The translations under genes and the position numbers were made by a program. Below are positions 1 to 10,400 of a stretch of DNA of 64,000 nucleotides, one piece after another. How positions within the stretch are numbered: the stretch's first letter is position 1; the number at the start of each line of letters is the position of its first letter. This DNA is from Clarkia xantiana subsp. parviflora (lineage: Eukaryota > Streptophyta > Magnoliopsida > Myrtales > Onagraceae): NCBI GenBank assembly GCA_036873135.1, contig JAPTYO010000004.1, positions 368,322-432,321 of the forward strand, read 5' to 3'. The notes beneath the pieces are model-generated. The model was not told the origin of the DNA. It worked only from the letters and a program-made list of their open reading frames with translations, and did no database searches.

Positions 1-472
1 GCCAAGATGTCCAAATGAATTGTAAAGGTGGGGTATTTATAGGCAACGGTGTCATTAAGGTGACTTAATGATATCGTTAACCTTTAAACACAGTTAATTA
101 ACCTTTAAACGCATAATCAAGACCTTAGGACACGGAGAAGGTAGGCGGAATAAACCGGGTGTAGGAGTCCAAGGGTGGTGCCGAGGCCCTTGGGGGGAGG
201 GAAATCCGACCCCCAAGGGTAGGGGTTGGGTGAGGGCACCCAACCCCTCCTAGGGAGGATGGGGTTGGCCAACCCCTCCTAGGGAGGATGGGGTTGGCCA
301 ACCCCATCCCCCCTAGGGGAGATCGGGTCAGCCAACCCGATCTCTCCTCCCTAGAGGAGGTCTGGTGTGGCCACCCAACCTCACCTAGGTGAGTTTGACT
401 CGGCCGGACGAGCGCTTCGTCCGAGCCGTTGGTGTTCTCGCGAAGTGTTCGGGTTGAAGTTTCGATTTACAA
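1..472 (-). mobile_element. LTR, minus-oriented, cut by the window start
   Basis: Read on the minus strand this segment starts with TGTAAATCGAAAC near 472, carries a GC-rich palindromic repeat block, then a TATA-like CCTATAAATACC near 33-44, and runs off the window. This is the layout of a plant LTR (U3 repeats, then promoter). The same layout, with a nearly identical TATA context and a similar repeat-to-TATA distance, occurs in the solo LTR at 49.37-50.09 kb. The start is inferred from the TG and from resemblance to that copy. Superfamily not determined. Confidence 0.5.
195..405. repeat. Tandem array of palindromic 30-36 bp units
   Basis: About five consecutive units, each an imperfect palindrome around a CCTAGG-like core (cctaggga, ccctagggg, ccctagagg, acctaggtg). 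Two neighbouring 30-bp units between about 238 and 297 are almost identical, and the outer ones have diverged. Each could fold into its own hairpin. It lies in the presumed U3 of the LTR, upstream of the TATA-like box, so it may hold LTR enhancer sites. Confidence 0.7.
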
Positions 473-1062
473 TCATTAACGGGATGATAAAAAATACAAC
501 GATTCGGAAGTCAACGGGTTCAAATTGGGCGTACATCCATCAGCTCCCATTCATTAAAATTAATTTTTGGAAAAATGTGAATTTGCGATTAATAGACCGT
601 TCTCTTGATTATATTAGGTTATTGGTGATTCTATGTGGATGGAGGCAGTGCATGCGCAGATTGTTCAAATGTATGACATGCTCGAAAATGAACATAAGAA
701 TCCGAACATTACGTAACTGAATGAGTTTAATGTTGCTACTACTAACCTTTTTTTTTTTTTTACCAAAAATTATATTCTCTCTAGCTCCATGTTAATTGTC
801 GCCTCCTTTTTATTTGATCACATTCCTAATTTTAAAATTAGTTAAAATGAAGTCGAATTTATTTGAACACAATTTTTTAACTGTTAAATCACGCACGTCA
901 ATATCTTTGTAAAAAACTCATACACATCAAGATCCGTGTAAGGATTAAATTGAAAGGAGTTTGTCTACCGTTTCTCGAGTAGTACCGTTACGCGAACCTT
1001 AGTGTAACAATGTCCATTTTGTTGAAGATAAAGACTAAACCACGCATTTATCTATCATCTCA

Positions 1063-1260
1063 AAATTTTAGGACAGTTGGTCAAGTGGTTAGTTTTATCA
1101 TTCAAATGGTATCAAAGTGCCAGGTTCGAATCTCTGCAACCCCGAGTTTAAACCCCTATTTAATTGAAGTTTCACGTGTTGGGCCTCCAAAGTATTTCAG
1201 CCCACACGTGATGAGAAATATTGAAATATATATAAAGATTAAAACACATCTTCACCTATT
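1063..1260 (+). mobile_element. tRNA-derived SINE-like relic
   Basis: A polymerase III A-box-like TTGGTCAAGTGGTTAG at 1077-1092 is followed about 30 bp later by a B-box GGTTCGAATCTC at 1123-1134. This is the internal promoter spacing of a tRNA-derived SINE head. No acceptor-stem pairing of a true tRNA is seen, so this is not called a tRNA gene. An A-box-like stretch recurs near 1275-1295. Confidence 0.4.
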
Positions 1261-2194
1261 ATCTTAAGATTTTAGCACGATTGATCAAGTTGTTAGTCCT
1301 AACTTTCGAACATTTTGCTCTTTAGAAAAGTGTATATTTCACACTTAAAAGTTTGTTAAATTGAGCAATTACGCATAGGGCCGTCTTTTATTACAACTTG
1401 CCAGTTGCCAATGCCAATTAGTAGAAAGTGAATTGATACGGGTATCCTCTCCTCAAATGTTACATATAAACAGCTGTGCATTGGGTGTATCCAACCCATT
1501 AAAATTAATTCATACTAAGTGCATTTCTCGCGCATTGCGCGGAGTGATTTACCAAATATATATAATTAACAAACTAATATTCGATGAAATTTATAGTGAC
1601 TATTTGTAATATGTTGAAACACTATTTTTAAATAAAATATCAGTCTAAAATTTGAAAAAATAAACGAAAGACTGAAAATTTGGAACCATAAAATATTATT
1701 GCGCAAATTCACAAATAAATTTTAGATCCCCGTACCGCATGCTACATTTGGTCGTTGGATCCGTGTTAAGCGTCTGTTCTTCAACATATATGGTTTCGAT
1801 GACCACCGGCGATATCCCGCCGGAGATAGAGATGGCTCTGCCACTGAGATTGTCAGCCGCCCGTACCGCCTGGTATCTTCGTTTGCCGGCTCCGCGTAAA
1901 CGTCTGTTAAAAATCAGCAAAAATTTAATTTTGATTAATTACATACATTGAATCTTGAACGGTCGGAAATTTTAACTGCGATTAATTGCATACATTGAAT
2001 CTTGAACGATTCGAAATTAGAGAAATTTTAATTGTGATTATTTGCATACATTGAATCTTGAACGTTCCGAAATTTTAATTGCAACTTAAAAACCCTCAGT
2101 TCCCTAGTGCAATCAATGATATGGAGTTAATGACTACAGAATCCTTAGCTCAATTGTCATAAATGCATCGATTAATATAAAAAAACAAAATCCT

Positions 2195-2774
2195 CAACCC
2201 CGCGGGTCGGCCTAGCAGATCCGGACCCGGACACGGACCCGGGCAGAGGTACCTCCCATGGCGGGTCAGTTGGAGAAAAAAATCATGCGGGCCGACCCGA
2301 CCCGCCTAGCCGCGTGAATTTTTTTTCTCTATCTCTCTCTCTTCTCACTTCTCAATATTATATAAAAAAAAATTTGGCCAAAATATTACATTAAACATAA
2401 ATTGAAACCACAAATCTAACACCAAATTTAAACACCAATAAAATACAAAAAACAAACACATCAAATTCATCACAAAATACAAATTCAACACCAAATTCAA
2501 ATTACCAAATTCTAATAATCTAAATTTACATCTATTTATAGTCTGTTCCTTTTTATTTTATATAGATACTATTAACCATATTGTTTAATAAATATTACAT
2601 TTAATTAACAAATATTAAATATAGGAATTTCGGGGCGGGTCTACGGGGCCCCGCGCCCCTAGACCCGCCCCGAACCCGACCCGTGACGGGTCGACAGCTC
2701 ATCGGGTCAAAACCGGGTCAGGGTCCCCGCGGATCGACGGGGCCCCAAGACCCGTTGCCAATTGCCATCCCTAG
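2195..2774. mobile_element. GC-rich hAT-like relic
   Basis: Two blocks of CGGGTC/GACCCG-rich sequence (2200-2320 and 2630-2760) flank AT-rich sequence. The right border reads CCAATTGCCATCCCTA, the complement of the TAGGGATGGCAA-type terminus common in plant hAT non-autonomous elements. No matching left terminus or target duplication was found, so the left end is probably lost. Confidence 0.4.
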
Positions 2775-3042
2775 TTGATCCTATGAGCTCCATTAAGATG
2801 ACTGTGCGTGTAAAGTTTACTTCATATTTAGAGTAATTATTACTCGCAGCTTGTAACAGTTCTATCTTTAAAGAATACAATGATGCTTATGAATATTTTT
2901 TTTCATTCTCTACGTTTCAACGATATTTAAACAATTAACCGAGTAAGGCGCTGAACCACTACACTTATTTTTTTTTAAGTTCACAATGTGTACTGTGTAC
3001 TATATCGTTTAGTAATATAATATGTGTATACCTATTTATAAA

Positions 3043-3240
3043 CACTACAAGAAATCCTAGTCGTTTGTGAGAGATTTGTTTGTGAGAGACATATAATCTT
3101 ATTTGTAAGGGAATTGTGAAAATCTCTTACAAATACAACATTCATATTTTTTGTTGTAAGGGAATGATTACTAACAAAAAACTTGGCTAGAAAATTCCTG
3201 CAAATTTCCTTGAAAATCCATAATTTCTCGCCAATTTCTT
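3043..3240 (+). mobile_element. CACTA (En/Spm)-type terminus
   Basis: CACTACAAGAAAT at 3043 is the canonical left terminus of plant CACTA elements. It is followed by short repeated TTGTGAGAGA/TTGTAAGGGA and TCTTACAA motifs in both orientations, which resemble the sub-terminal repeats of that superfamily. No matching right terminus was found, so the extent is unknown. The PMD-domain relic just to the right may or may not be its cargo. Confidence 0.5.
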
Positions 3241-3369
3241 TGCTTAGATCACCGCAGTCTTACAACATCGCAACTGTTACACATATAAAAAAAATGGAAA
3301 CATACTCAAAGTTTGAATATCTATCGCAATCATACTAATTAACAACTAGTTGGAAAATATACTTACTAG

Positions 3370-4721
3370 AATTTGGACTGTGTTTCCATGTGGATTGAAA
3401 TGACTTGGGGGTATGAGTCCAACCTGGACCGGCTCGAGCGCACGAGGGGCCACCATCATCACATTTCTCTATCTGTACCACTCCAAGTACTTATCTACAT
3501 AGACGCCTAGATGAGCAGGTTCATCCATCTACGCTTCAATATACGCCGCATGTTGAGAGATCCAAGCTATGTTGGACACCTTATGCAAACGATCTATCCT
3601 AAGAAGACGATTTCATATGTTACGTTCAACAACAACATAGGGGATTGACTATTACATGTTAAACTGCCGATACACCCGATCTGAAACATACTGCTCCACT
3701 ATGTAGAATTCGATTAGGGGAAGACGTAATACTGACAACCTATGCATCTCCAAACATATGGGCAGCACTTCTCCTTGCATCAGTTTATGGGTTCCAACAA
3801 ACCTTTAATGTTTACAAACTTTTAGAGTAAATAAAATATTGAAAAATTTAAACTTGGTAAAAATAATTATTAATAAGTTATTTTATAACTTCCTCCGACA
3901 GTGACACTAACTGATCACGGTAGCTTTGGCGCGATAAGGTTTTTGGAAGGACCTTTTGTACTCTTCATATTTTGTCACCAACAACCGGTTGTTGTTCACT
4001 CTTCACAAAGGAACTTCAGTGGCTGACTTATGGTGATATGCTCCCAAACCCAAACCTACGCTGAAATCAAAAGATAGTACCTAATTTTTTAAAAGGTATT
4101 TGACCTAACATTGTTATTCTAATTTTTATACCTGTAAGAGCACGTTGCAACCCTGGCAATAACTGGTTTTTGAACTTGCAACATTGTAGAGATTCTTGTA
4201 TAGGTAACCTAATACAATCGATGCCAAATTATATTGTGTTCTCACATTCAAATCTTGGAGAAAATAAGAATACTCCAGTGGAATATAAGGCCATTTGGTA
4301 TTGGAGGAGAACACTTGATCTAAGAGGATCAAGATATAATATCTTGCTTTACGTTCAGCTTCCTCTCAATATAAACGACATCATCTTTAAACATTCTCTA
4401 CAACCAGTTGGCTTTGACATTAATTGAATCGACACTTTGTAATTGGTTATCTGGTGGTCGTTCTCCAATGAGTTGTGTGCAGAGACTGATGATATTTGCA
4501 ACAACAACGTCTTCAACTACGTCTCTTCGCCAAAAGTCGGTTATGGGTAACTCGTTGGTTGGTAGACCCAATATCATGGCTACATAGTGCAATGTAACAA
4601 TCATTTCACCTCTAGCTAGGTGAAATGTGTGAGTCTCACATCGGCACAACAGTGCGCATAAGGGATGTATCCAAGGCAATACAAGATATGGTTCCAGCCA
4701 ACCCAAAACAAGCTGCATCAA
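3370..4721 (-). pseudogene. Decayed PMD (plant mobile domain) gene
   Basis: Minus-strand translation yields pieces of the plant mobile domain found in serine/threonine phosphatase 7 long-form homologues and in MULE or retroelement cargo. 4721-4398 encodes HTFHLARGEMIVTLHYVAM and ILGLP; 4330-4126 encodes LNVRTQYNLASIVLGYLYK and GCNVLLQ; about 4060-3900 follows the next segment; about 3800-3370 includes LRIDRLHKVSNIAWISQHAAY-like residues. The order fits the family, but the pieces lie in different frames with several stops and no coherent introns. It is therefore called a pseudogene. PMD genes act in transposon silencing or are transposon-borne; no activity is expected here. Confidence 0.7.
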
Positions 4722-4841
4722 CGATTCCTTGGGTCCACAAATCTAGTATCCATATTTTGGTGGCCCTAAACGTAATCTCACCCTTCCTACCTTCTCACCT
4801 CTCGCAACAACCTTTAAATTTAGCTACATAAATATTTGTAT

Positions 4842-5360
4842 GGGAAAACAATATAAATGGTCCTCGAACTTTACACATTTTTCTATCTACGTCCTTAAAC
4901 TTTAATATTTTCTATTGAGGTATTTGAACTCATAAAAATTATTATGTTATAGTCCTGCTGTTAAATTTTATTACTAATTGTGGTGATAAGACGCTAATTA
5001 GACGAAAAATTGATGTTATAGACAAGCTGACATGACATTTTTAGGGTCACATCATATTTTTCAATATATATCAATAGCTAGAAAATAAATAAATGAATAA
5101 ATACATAAACAACCAAAAGAACATGAAACTGAAAGGCACTAAACATGATGTGAACATAAGCAATGACACGCCAGCTTGTCCATGTCAATATTTTTTGCTT
5201 AATCAACATCTAATCAACACAATTAACAATAAAATTTAACGACGAGACTGTAACATAATGAATTTGATAAGTTTAAGTACATCAATAGGAAAAAAATAAA
5301 GTTCAAGGACAGAGATAAAAAAAATGAATAAAGTTCGGGGACTATTTATGTTGTTTTCCC
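4842..5360. mobile_element. MULE-type fold-back element, 519 bp, 9-bp duplication
   Basis: Termini GGGAAAAC and GTTTTCCC open long imperfect inverted arms of about 150-200 bp (for example aaatggtcctcgaacttt on the left and the complement of aaagttcggggactattt on the right). The element is flanked by identical TATTTGTAT at 4833-4841 and 5361-5369. A 9-bp target duplication plus long terminal inverted repeats is the Mutator-like signature. There is no coding capacity, so it is non-autonomous. Confidence 0.85.
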
Positions 5361-5673
5361 TATTTGTATACAAATTGAAATCTACCCATATTTATGTAAA
5401 TTAAGTATTTGTATAAAATATCAAAAATAGCCAAATTCTACATATTTTTTGAAAACATTACAATTTTTTTTTAATAATACTAATAAGTTATCTACAAATA
5501 CACATCTACAAGTTGAAATATACCCGTATCTATGTAAATATAATATTTGTATAAAATTTCAAAATTAGCCAAAAAGAATTTAAAAAAAATTATTATTTAT
5601 AATACTAATAATTTATCCACAAATACAACACCTACAAATTGAAATCTACACATATCTATGTAAATAAAATATT

Positions 5674-6190
5674 GGGTTAACAGGTCTTTTGGTTTATGAT
5701 GTTTGACCACTTTTAGGTTTTAGTCCATGATATTTTTTTTTTTGCCTAATTTTGGTATCATATGTTTGCAGATTTTTCTAGTTTTGGTCCGACTGTTACA
5801 TTCCGTCCATTTTTTTTCCGTTAAGTGACATATGCAAGTCACGTGATCCACCCTAAACTTTCAATTTTGTTCAAATTTGGGGGAATTGACCCATTGAACT
5901 AGGTATAGAGTGTCAATTCCCCCAAATTTGATCCATTAAACCTAGTTCAATTCGCCCAGACTGAACTAGGTTTAGGGTGCCAATTCCCCCTAATTTGAAC
6001 AAAATTGAAAGTTTAGGGTAGATCACGTGACTTGCACATGTCACTTAACGGAAAAAATGGACAGAATGTAACGGTCGGACCAAAACTAGAAAAATTTTCA
6101 AACATATGGTACCAAAAATATGCAAAAAAAACATCATGGACTAAAACAAAAAAGTGATTCAACATCATGGACCAAAATACCTGTTAACCC
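5674..6190. mobile_element. MULE-type fold-back element, 517 bp, 9-bp duplication
   Basis: It begins GGGTTAACAGGT and ends with ACCTGTTAACCC. The arms are complementary over most of the length (GATCCACCCTAAACTTTCAA on the left against TTGAAAGTTTAGGGTAGATC on the right). It is flanked by identical TAAAATATT at 5665-5673 and 6191-6199. A second, smaller inverted repeat sits in the centre around 5880-5990. Non-coding, and of the same size class as the elements at 4842 and 27319. Confidence 0.88.
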
Positions 6191-6659
6191 TAAAATATTT
6201 GTATAGAATTTCAAAATTAGTCAAATTTTACATATTATTTTAAAACATTACAATTTATTATTTATAATAATAATTTATTTACAAATACAACATCTAAAAA
6301 TTGAAATCTACCAATATCTATGTAGCTAAAATATTTGTATAAAATTTCAAATTTGCCAAATTTTAGAATTTTTATTGAAATCTACCCTTCTTAGCAGTAA
6401 CAAGTATGTATATTTCTATCAGTATGCAAGTATAATAACAATATATCATTTAAATAACATTTATAAACTTAAATTTTCTCATAATATTATTTACTGTACC
6501 TGCAGCAGCACGTCATATTATAAATTAAACAGCAAGTTGAAGTATCTGAATATTACTTAACCTGATATGATATGATTAGTTTCGCGGTAATAACAAATTC
6601 ATTTACGTGGGAAAAAAAAGTTATTTTCTTTACCATACATGAAAATGAAAGAACACGGA

Positions 6660-7445
6660 TACTGTAGACTCGGAGGGAGAGACAGACCGTGTCAAATTGT
6701 TCTTTCCGAGAGAAGAAGTGAGAGAGACGAAGAGGAGAGCTGAAAAGTGCAAGTAGCAGCAGAGAGAGAGAGCCACCACTACATTACACTACTCCCTCCA
6801 CAGTACACCACCACCATTCCCAATCAAACAGAGAAGAGAACCACTCCATTTTCCCTCTCTCTCTCTCTCTATCAGCTCTTTCCCTTTAGCCTTAGCCAAA
6901 TAGCCAGCCTCATAGATATCTTCGTGCCTTTCGAATCCTCAGCACCTCTCTGCTCTGCTATCTCACACGTGCGCTCCTGTCCTCTGCAGCCGTTGTTTGT
7001 TTCTACATTCTCTGCTCTACTAATTTTATTTATTACCCATGCTTTCTCTCTCTAGTAACTTTAAAGCTGTTCTTGTATCTGAATCAGCCCTATTTATCTT
7101 CATTCTCTGCTTCCTACCCAGATGCTGATTATTGACAAGAAGCATCTCAACCAAGACTCTTGAAATCTCTCACTAGGATCACGTATGAAGCCGAAATCGA
7201 GTTTGATTTGCGGAGAAATCGGTTTAGGTTGAAGGGTTCTCTCTCGGCCACTGATTCCATGCCTAGAAACTGAAAAAGATTGGATTTTTTTAGAAGGGGG
7301 GCTTAGACTCGCTGATCGGAGGTGCAGGTGCTTGAATTCGGTGGGATTTTACGAGATTCAGAGTTGAAGTATCTTTGCTTCGATTTTTTTTTTAGGTAAA
7401 GTAACGGTTTTGGTTAGAAGTGTGTGTATACAACTGTCGGCCGGG
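6660..7445 (+). promoter_or_regulatory. 5' leader region of the ARF6-like gene
   Basis: The DNA changes near 6660 from AT-rich spacer to purine- and pyrimidine-rich sequence with GAGAGA and CTCTCT tracts, typical of plant core promoters and leaders. An inverted auxin response element GAGACA (complement of TGTCTC) lies at 6679-6684. A possible leader intron could end at the pyrimidine-rich TTTTTTTTTAG near 7395. The transcription start is not determined. Confidence 0.5.
7039..7273 (+). promoter_or_regulatory. Four upstream ORFs in the ARF6-like leader
   Basis: ATG-initiated short ORFs precede the main start: 7039-7128 (29 codons plus stop), 7122-7163 (13, overlapping the first), 7185-7232 (15) and 7259-7273 (4). 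No ATG occurs between 7273 and the main ATG at 7446. If this leader is retained in the mRNA, main-ORF translation would depend on leaky scanning or re-initiation. Upstream ORFs are known in other ARF transcripts; conservation of these was not tested. Confidence 0.6.
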
Positions 7446-10400
7446 ATGATGAGGCTCTCCTCTCCTGGGTTCTCTCCACAGTCAGAAGAAGGTATGATTT
7501 TCTGGTTCAAGCAGGTTTTATTTTTTAAAAAAATATATATATTTAAAAATAATAATGAAATTGAGAATCTTGGTATGGGAATCATTGGACCGACAGAGTC
7601 CCTGTCGGAATTCAAATGATGTTTAGACTGGAATCCTGTTTGGTTGCTACGAAAAGATGTTCAAGATCAAAATGATGAAGATATATATATGATTTTGGGG
7701 GTGAAATCCGACCAAATAGAATGTTGGTCAGCCTCAGCCTGATTCTTGCTTGCTTGGGGACCATAATGACAGCACAACCTTTTTCCGTTGTCTCTCTGTG
7801 CTTGAGTCTTCTTCCTGCTTATTCTTCTTCAGTACCCAAATACAGGGCAGGAGAAATTCATTTCATCCACCAAAATCCATATTTTTTTTTTCATTCTAAT
7901 AATTTACATATAGTTTAAGCTAAAAAAATGATAGTTTGTGTAGGTGGAATTAAGAAAGTTTCCATTTTTCATTGAAAATGATAATGAGAACAGGAAAACA
8001 AGAACACTGATTACAGCATGAAAGGATTATTTTTTCGTTTTTGTTCTACATCTTCATTCATTCACTAGTTAAAAAAATCTACCTTTTTTAAAGGTTATGT
8101 TCACTTTAATGTGGTATGGGCTAAAGTGAGAAAATGAAACCAGAAGGTTTCTACTAGCTCACTTTTATTCTCAAAATAGGGAAAACAGTAACCTTAAATC
8201 TTTTTTCAGCTTTTCTGAAAACTAAGTAAAGGAAAAGGAGATTGTGAAACAAGTTTTCCATAATTCTGTATGCCACTGTGAGTTATGCAAGAAAGAAAAT
8301 GAACTGGAAAGTTGTTTGCAATGGAAAAGCTCCTATATTGTGGCCCTATCAAATCTGAGAAAATGTTATAAAATTATGAATAATTGTAGAAGAACTTGTT
8401 AGATCAAGAAGTTCTCAAATTGAATTTTCTGAATTACTTTTATCATTGCAGGAGAAAAAAGAGTGCTAAACTCCGAACTTTGGCATGCTTGCGCCGGCCC
8501 TCTTGTTTCTCTACCTGCAGTTGGAAGCCGAGTGGTCTACTTTCCTCAAGGTCATAGTGAGCAAGTAAGATCTGCAAATAATTACCTAATTTTTGGTTTA
8601 AGATTTGTATGTATCATCTAAATCATAGATATTGCAAGAACCTTGCAACTGAGATTTTTTAATAGATTTTTGTGCATAATGATGTGAAATGGTAAATTTT
8701 TATCAGGTTGCTGCATCGACAAACAAAGATGTTGATGCTCCTATTCCTAACTACCCGAGCTTACCTCCACAGCTCATTTGCCAACTCCATAATGTGATCA
8801 TGCATGTAAGGATTTCTCATTTACATTTCCTAATTTATATTGTTTTTTTTTAAGTATTTCAACAAAATGTATTCGTTTTCAATCAATTTCAGGCAGATGT
8901 TGAGACCGATGAAGTTTACGCTCAAATGACCCTGCAACCACTCAGTCCAGTTAGTTCATTTTCTTGCTTTCTCTGATTTCTATAGCTGTCCAAACCTTGA
9001 AATGATCAAAATGACCCTTATGCAGCAAGAACAAAAGGAGCCTTACCTTCCGATCGAGATGGGGCACCTTAGTAAACAGCCCACCAATTATTTCTGCAAA
9101 ACTTTGACTGCTAGTGATACAAGTACTCATGGTGGATTCTCTGTTCCTCGCCGAGCAGCTGAAAAAGTTTTCCCTCCTCTGGTAAATCCTTATGCATAAA
9201 CTATTACCACTTTTCGATTTTTACTGTCCCGGTTTGAAAAATCAAGTCTTTTAATCCGATTTACAGGATTATTCTCTGCAACCTCCTGCTCAAGAGTTAT
9301 TTGCAAGGGATCTTCATGACAATGAGTGGAAATTCAGACATATATTTCGCGGTAATTTTCCACCTTTTAGTCTTTTGACAGCCTTATAATTACTTTACCG
9401 TATAACTATTGTTCAATTTTTACAGTTCTAGTGAATTATATTCATCTTCTCTGTTAAATAGATGATTTTGATCCCCAAACTGCTAAGTTCTCTATTAATT
9501 ACTCTCAAGTTGCTCTATGTTGTAACAACAGGTCAACCAAAGAGGCATCTCCTAACAACAGGGTGGAGTGTGTTTGTCAGTGCAAAGAAGCTTGTTGCTG
9601 GTGACTCGGTTCTCTTTATATGGTATGCATTTGCTTAATTAATTAACACATTTGATTTGTATCGGCTTCTTGCATTATATCAATCCGAGTTTTTTTTTTG
9701 TTCTTGAAATAGTACAGACAATTTTATTTTCCTCATTCATATATATAACTGGTTTTGAAAAATGGGGATGTTATCAGGAACGAGAAGAACGAATTGCTTC
9801 TTGGTGTTCGGCATGCAAACCGAGCACAAACCGTGATGCCATCGTCAGTGTTGTCAAGTGACAGCATGCACTTAGGCCTCCTTGCGGCTGCTGCCCATGC
9901 AGCTGCAACCAATAGCCGTTTCACCATCTTCTACAATCCAAGGTACACATTTCACAAAAATATTTCCCGAAGAAATAACCGGTTAGATTTAAAAAAAATA
10001 AAGTTTCACTTATTTGTGTTTCCCAGGGCTTGTCCATCAGAATTTGTGATTCCCTTGTCCAAGTATGTCAAAGCTGTTTATCACACACGCGTTTCTGTCG
10101 GCATGCGCTTCAGAATGCTTTTTGAAACCGAAGAATCGAGTGTCCGCCGGTATGTTTATGTTCCTCAATTATATATATCAACTTAATATACGACAACTGA
10201 TTCCATTTTGAAATTTACCGTTGCATCTTTTGCAGCTACATGGGCACAATTACCGGAATAAGCGACTTGGACCCGAACCTATGGCCAAATTCACACTGGC
10301 GCTCCGTGAAGGTTTGATCTTTATAAGCATTTCCTATAGTTCATTTCTTAAATCTAAAAATTTGAAAAAATGGTCACCCAAAATTGTAAATTTGCTTCTT

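Noticed and set aside
367..720. 117-codon ORF
   Set aside because: It starts inside the LTR repeat region, crosses the LTR border and has no domain.
1077..1134. tRNA gene
   Set aside because: A and B boxes are present but no acceptor or anticodon stem can be formed. The tRNA-like segments near 28.7, 36.0 and 47.9 kb fail in the same way.
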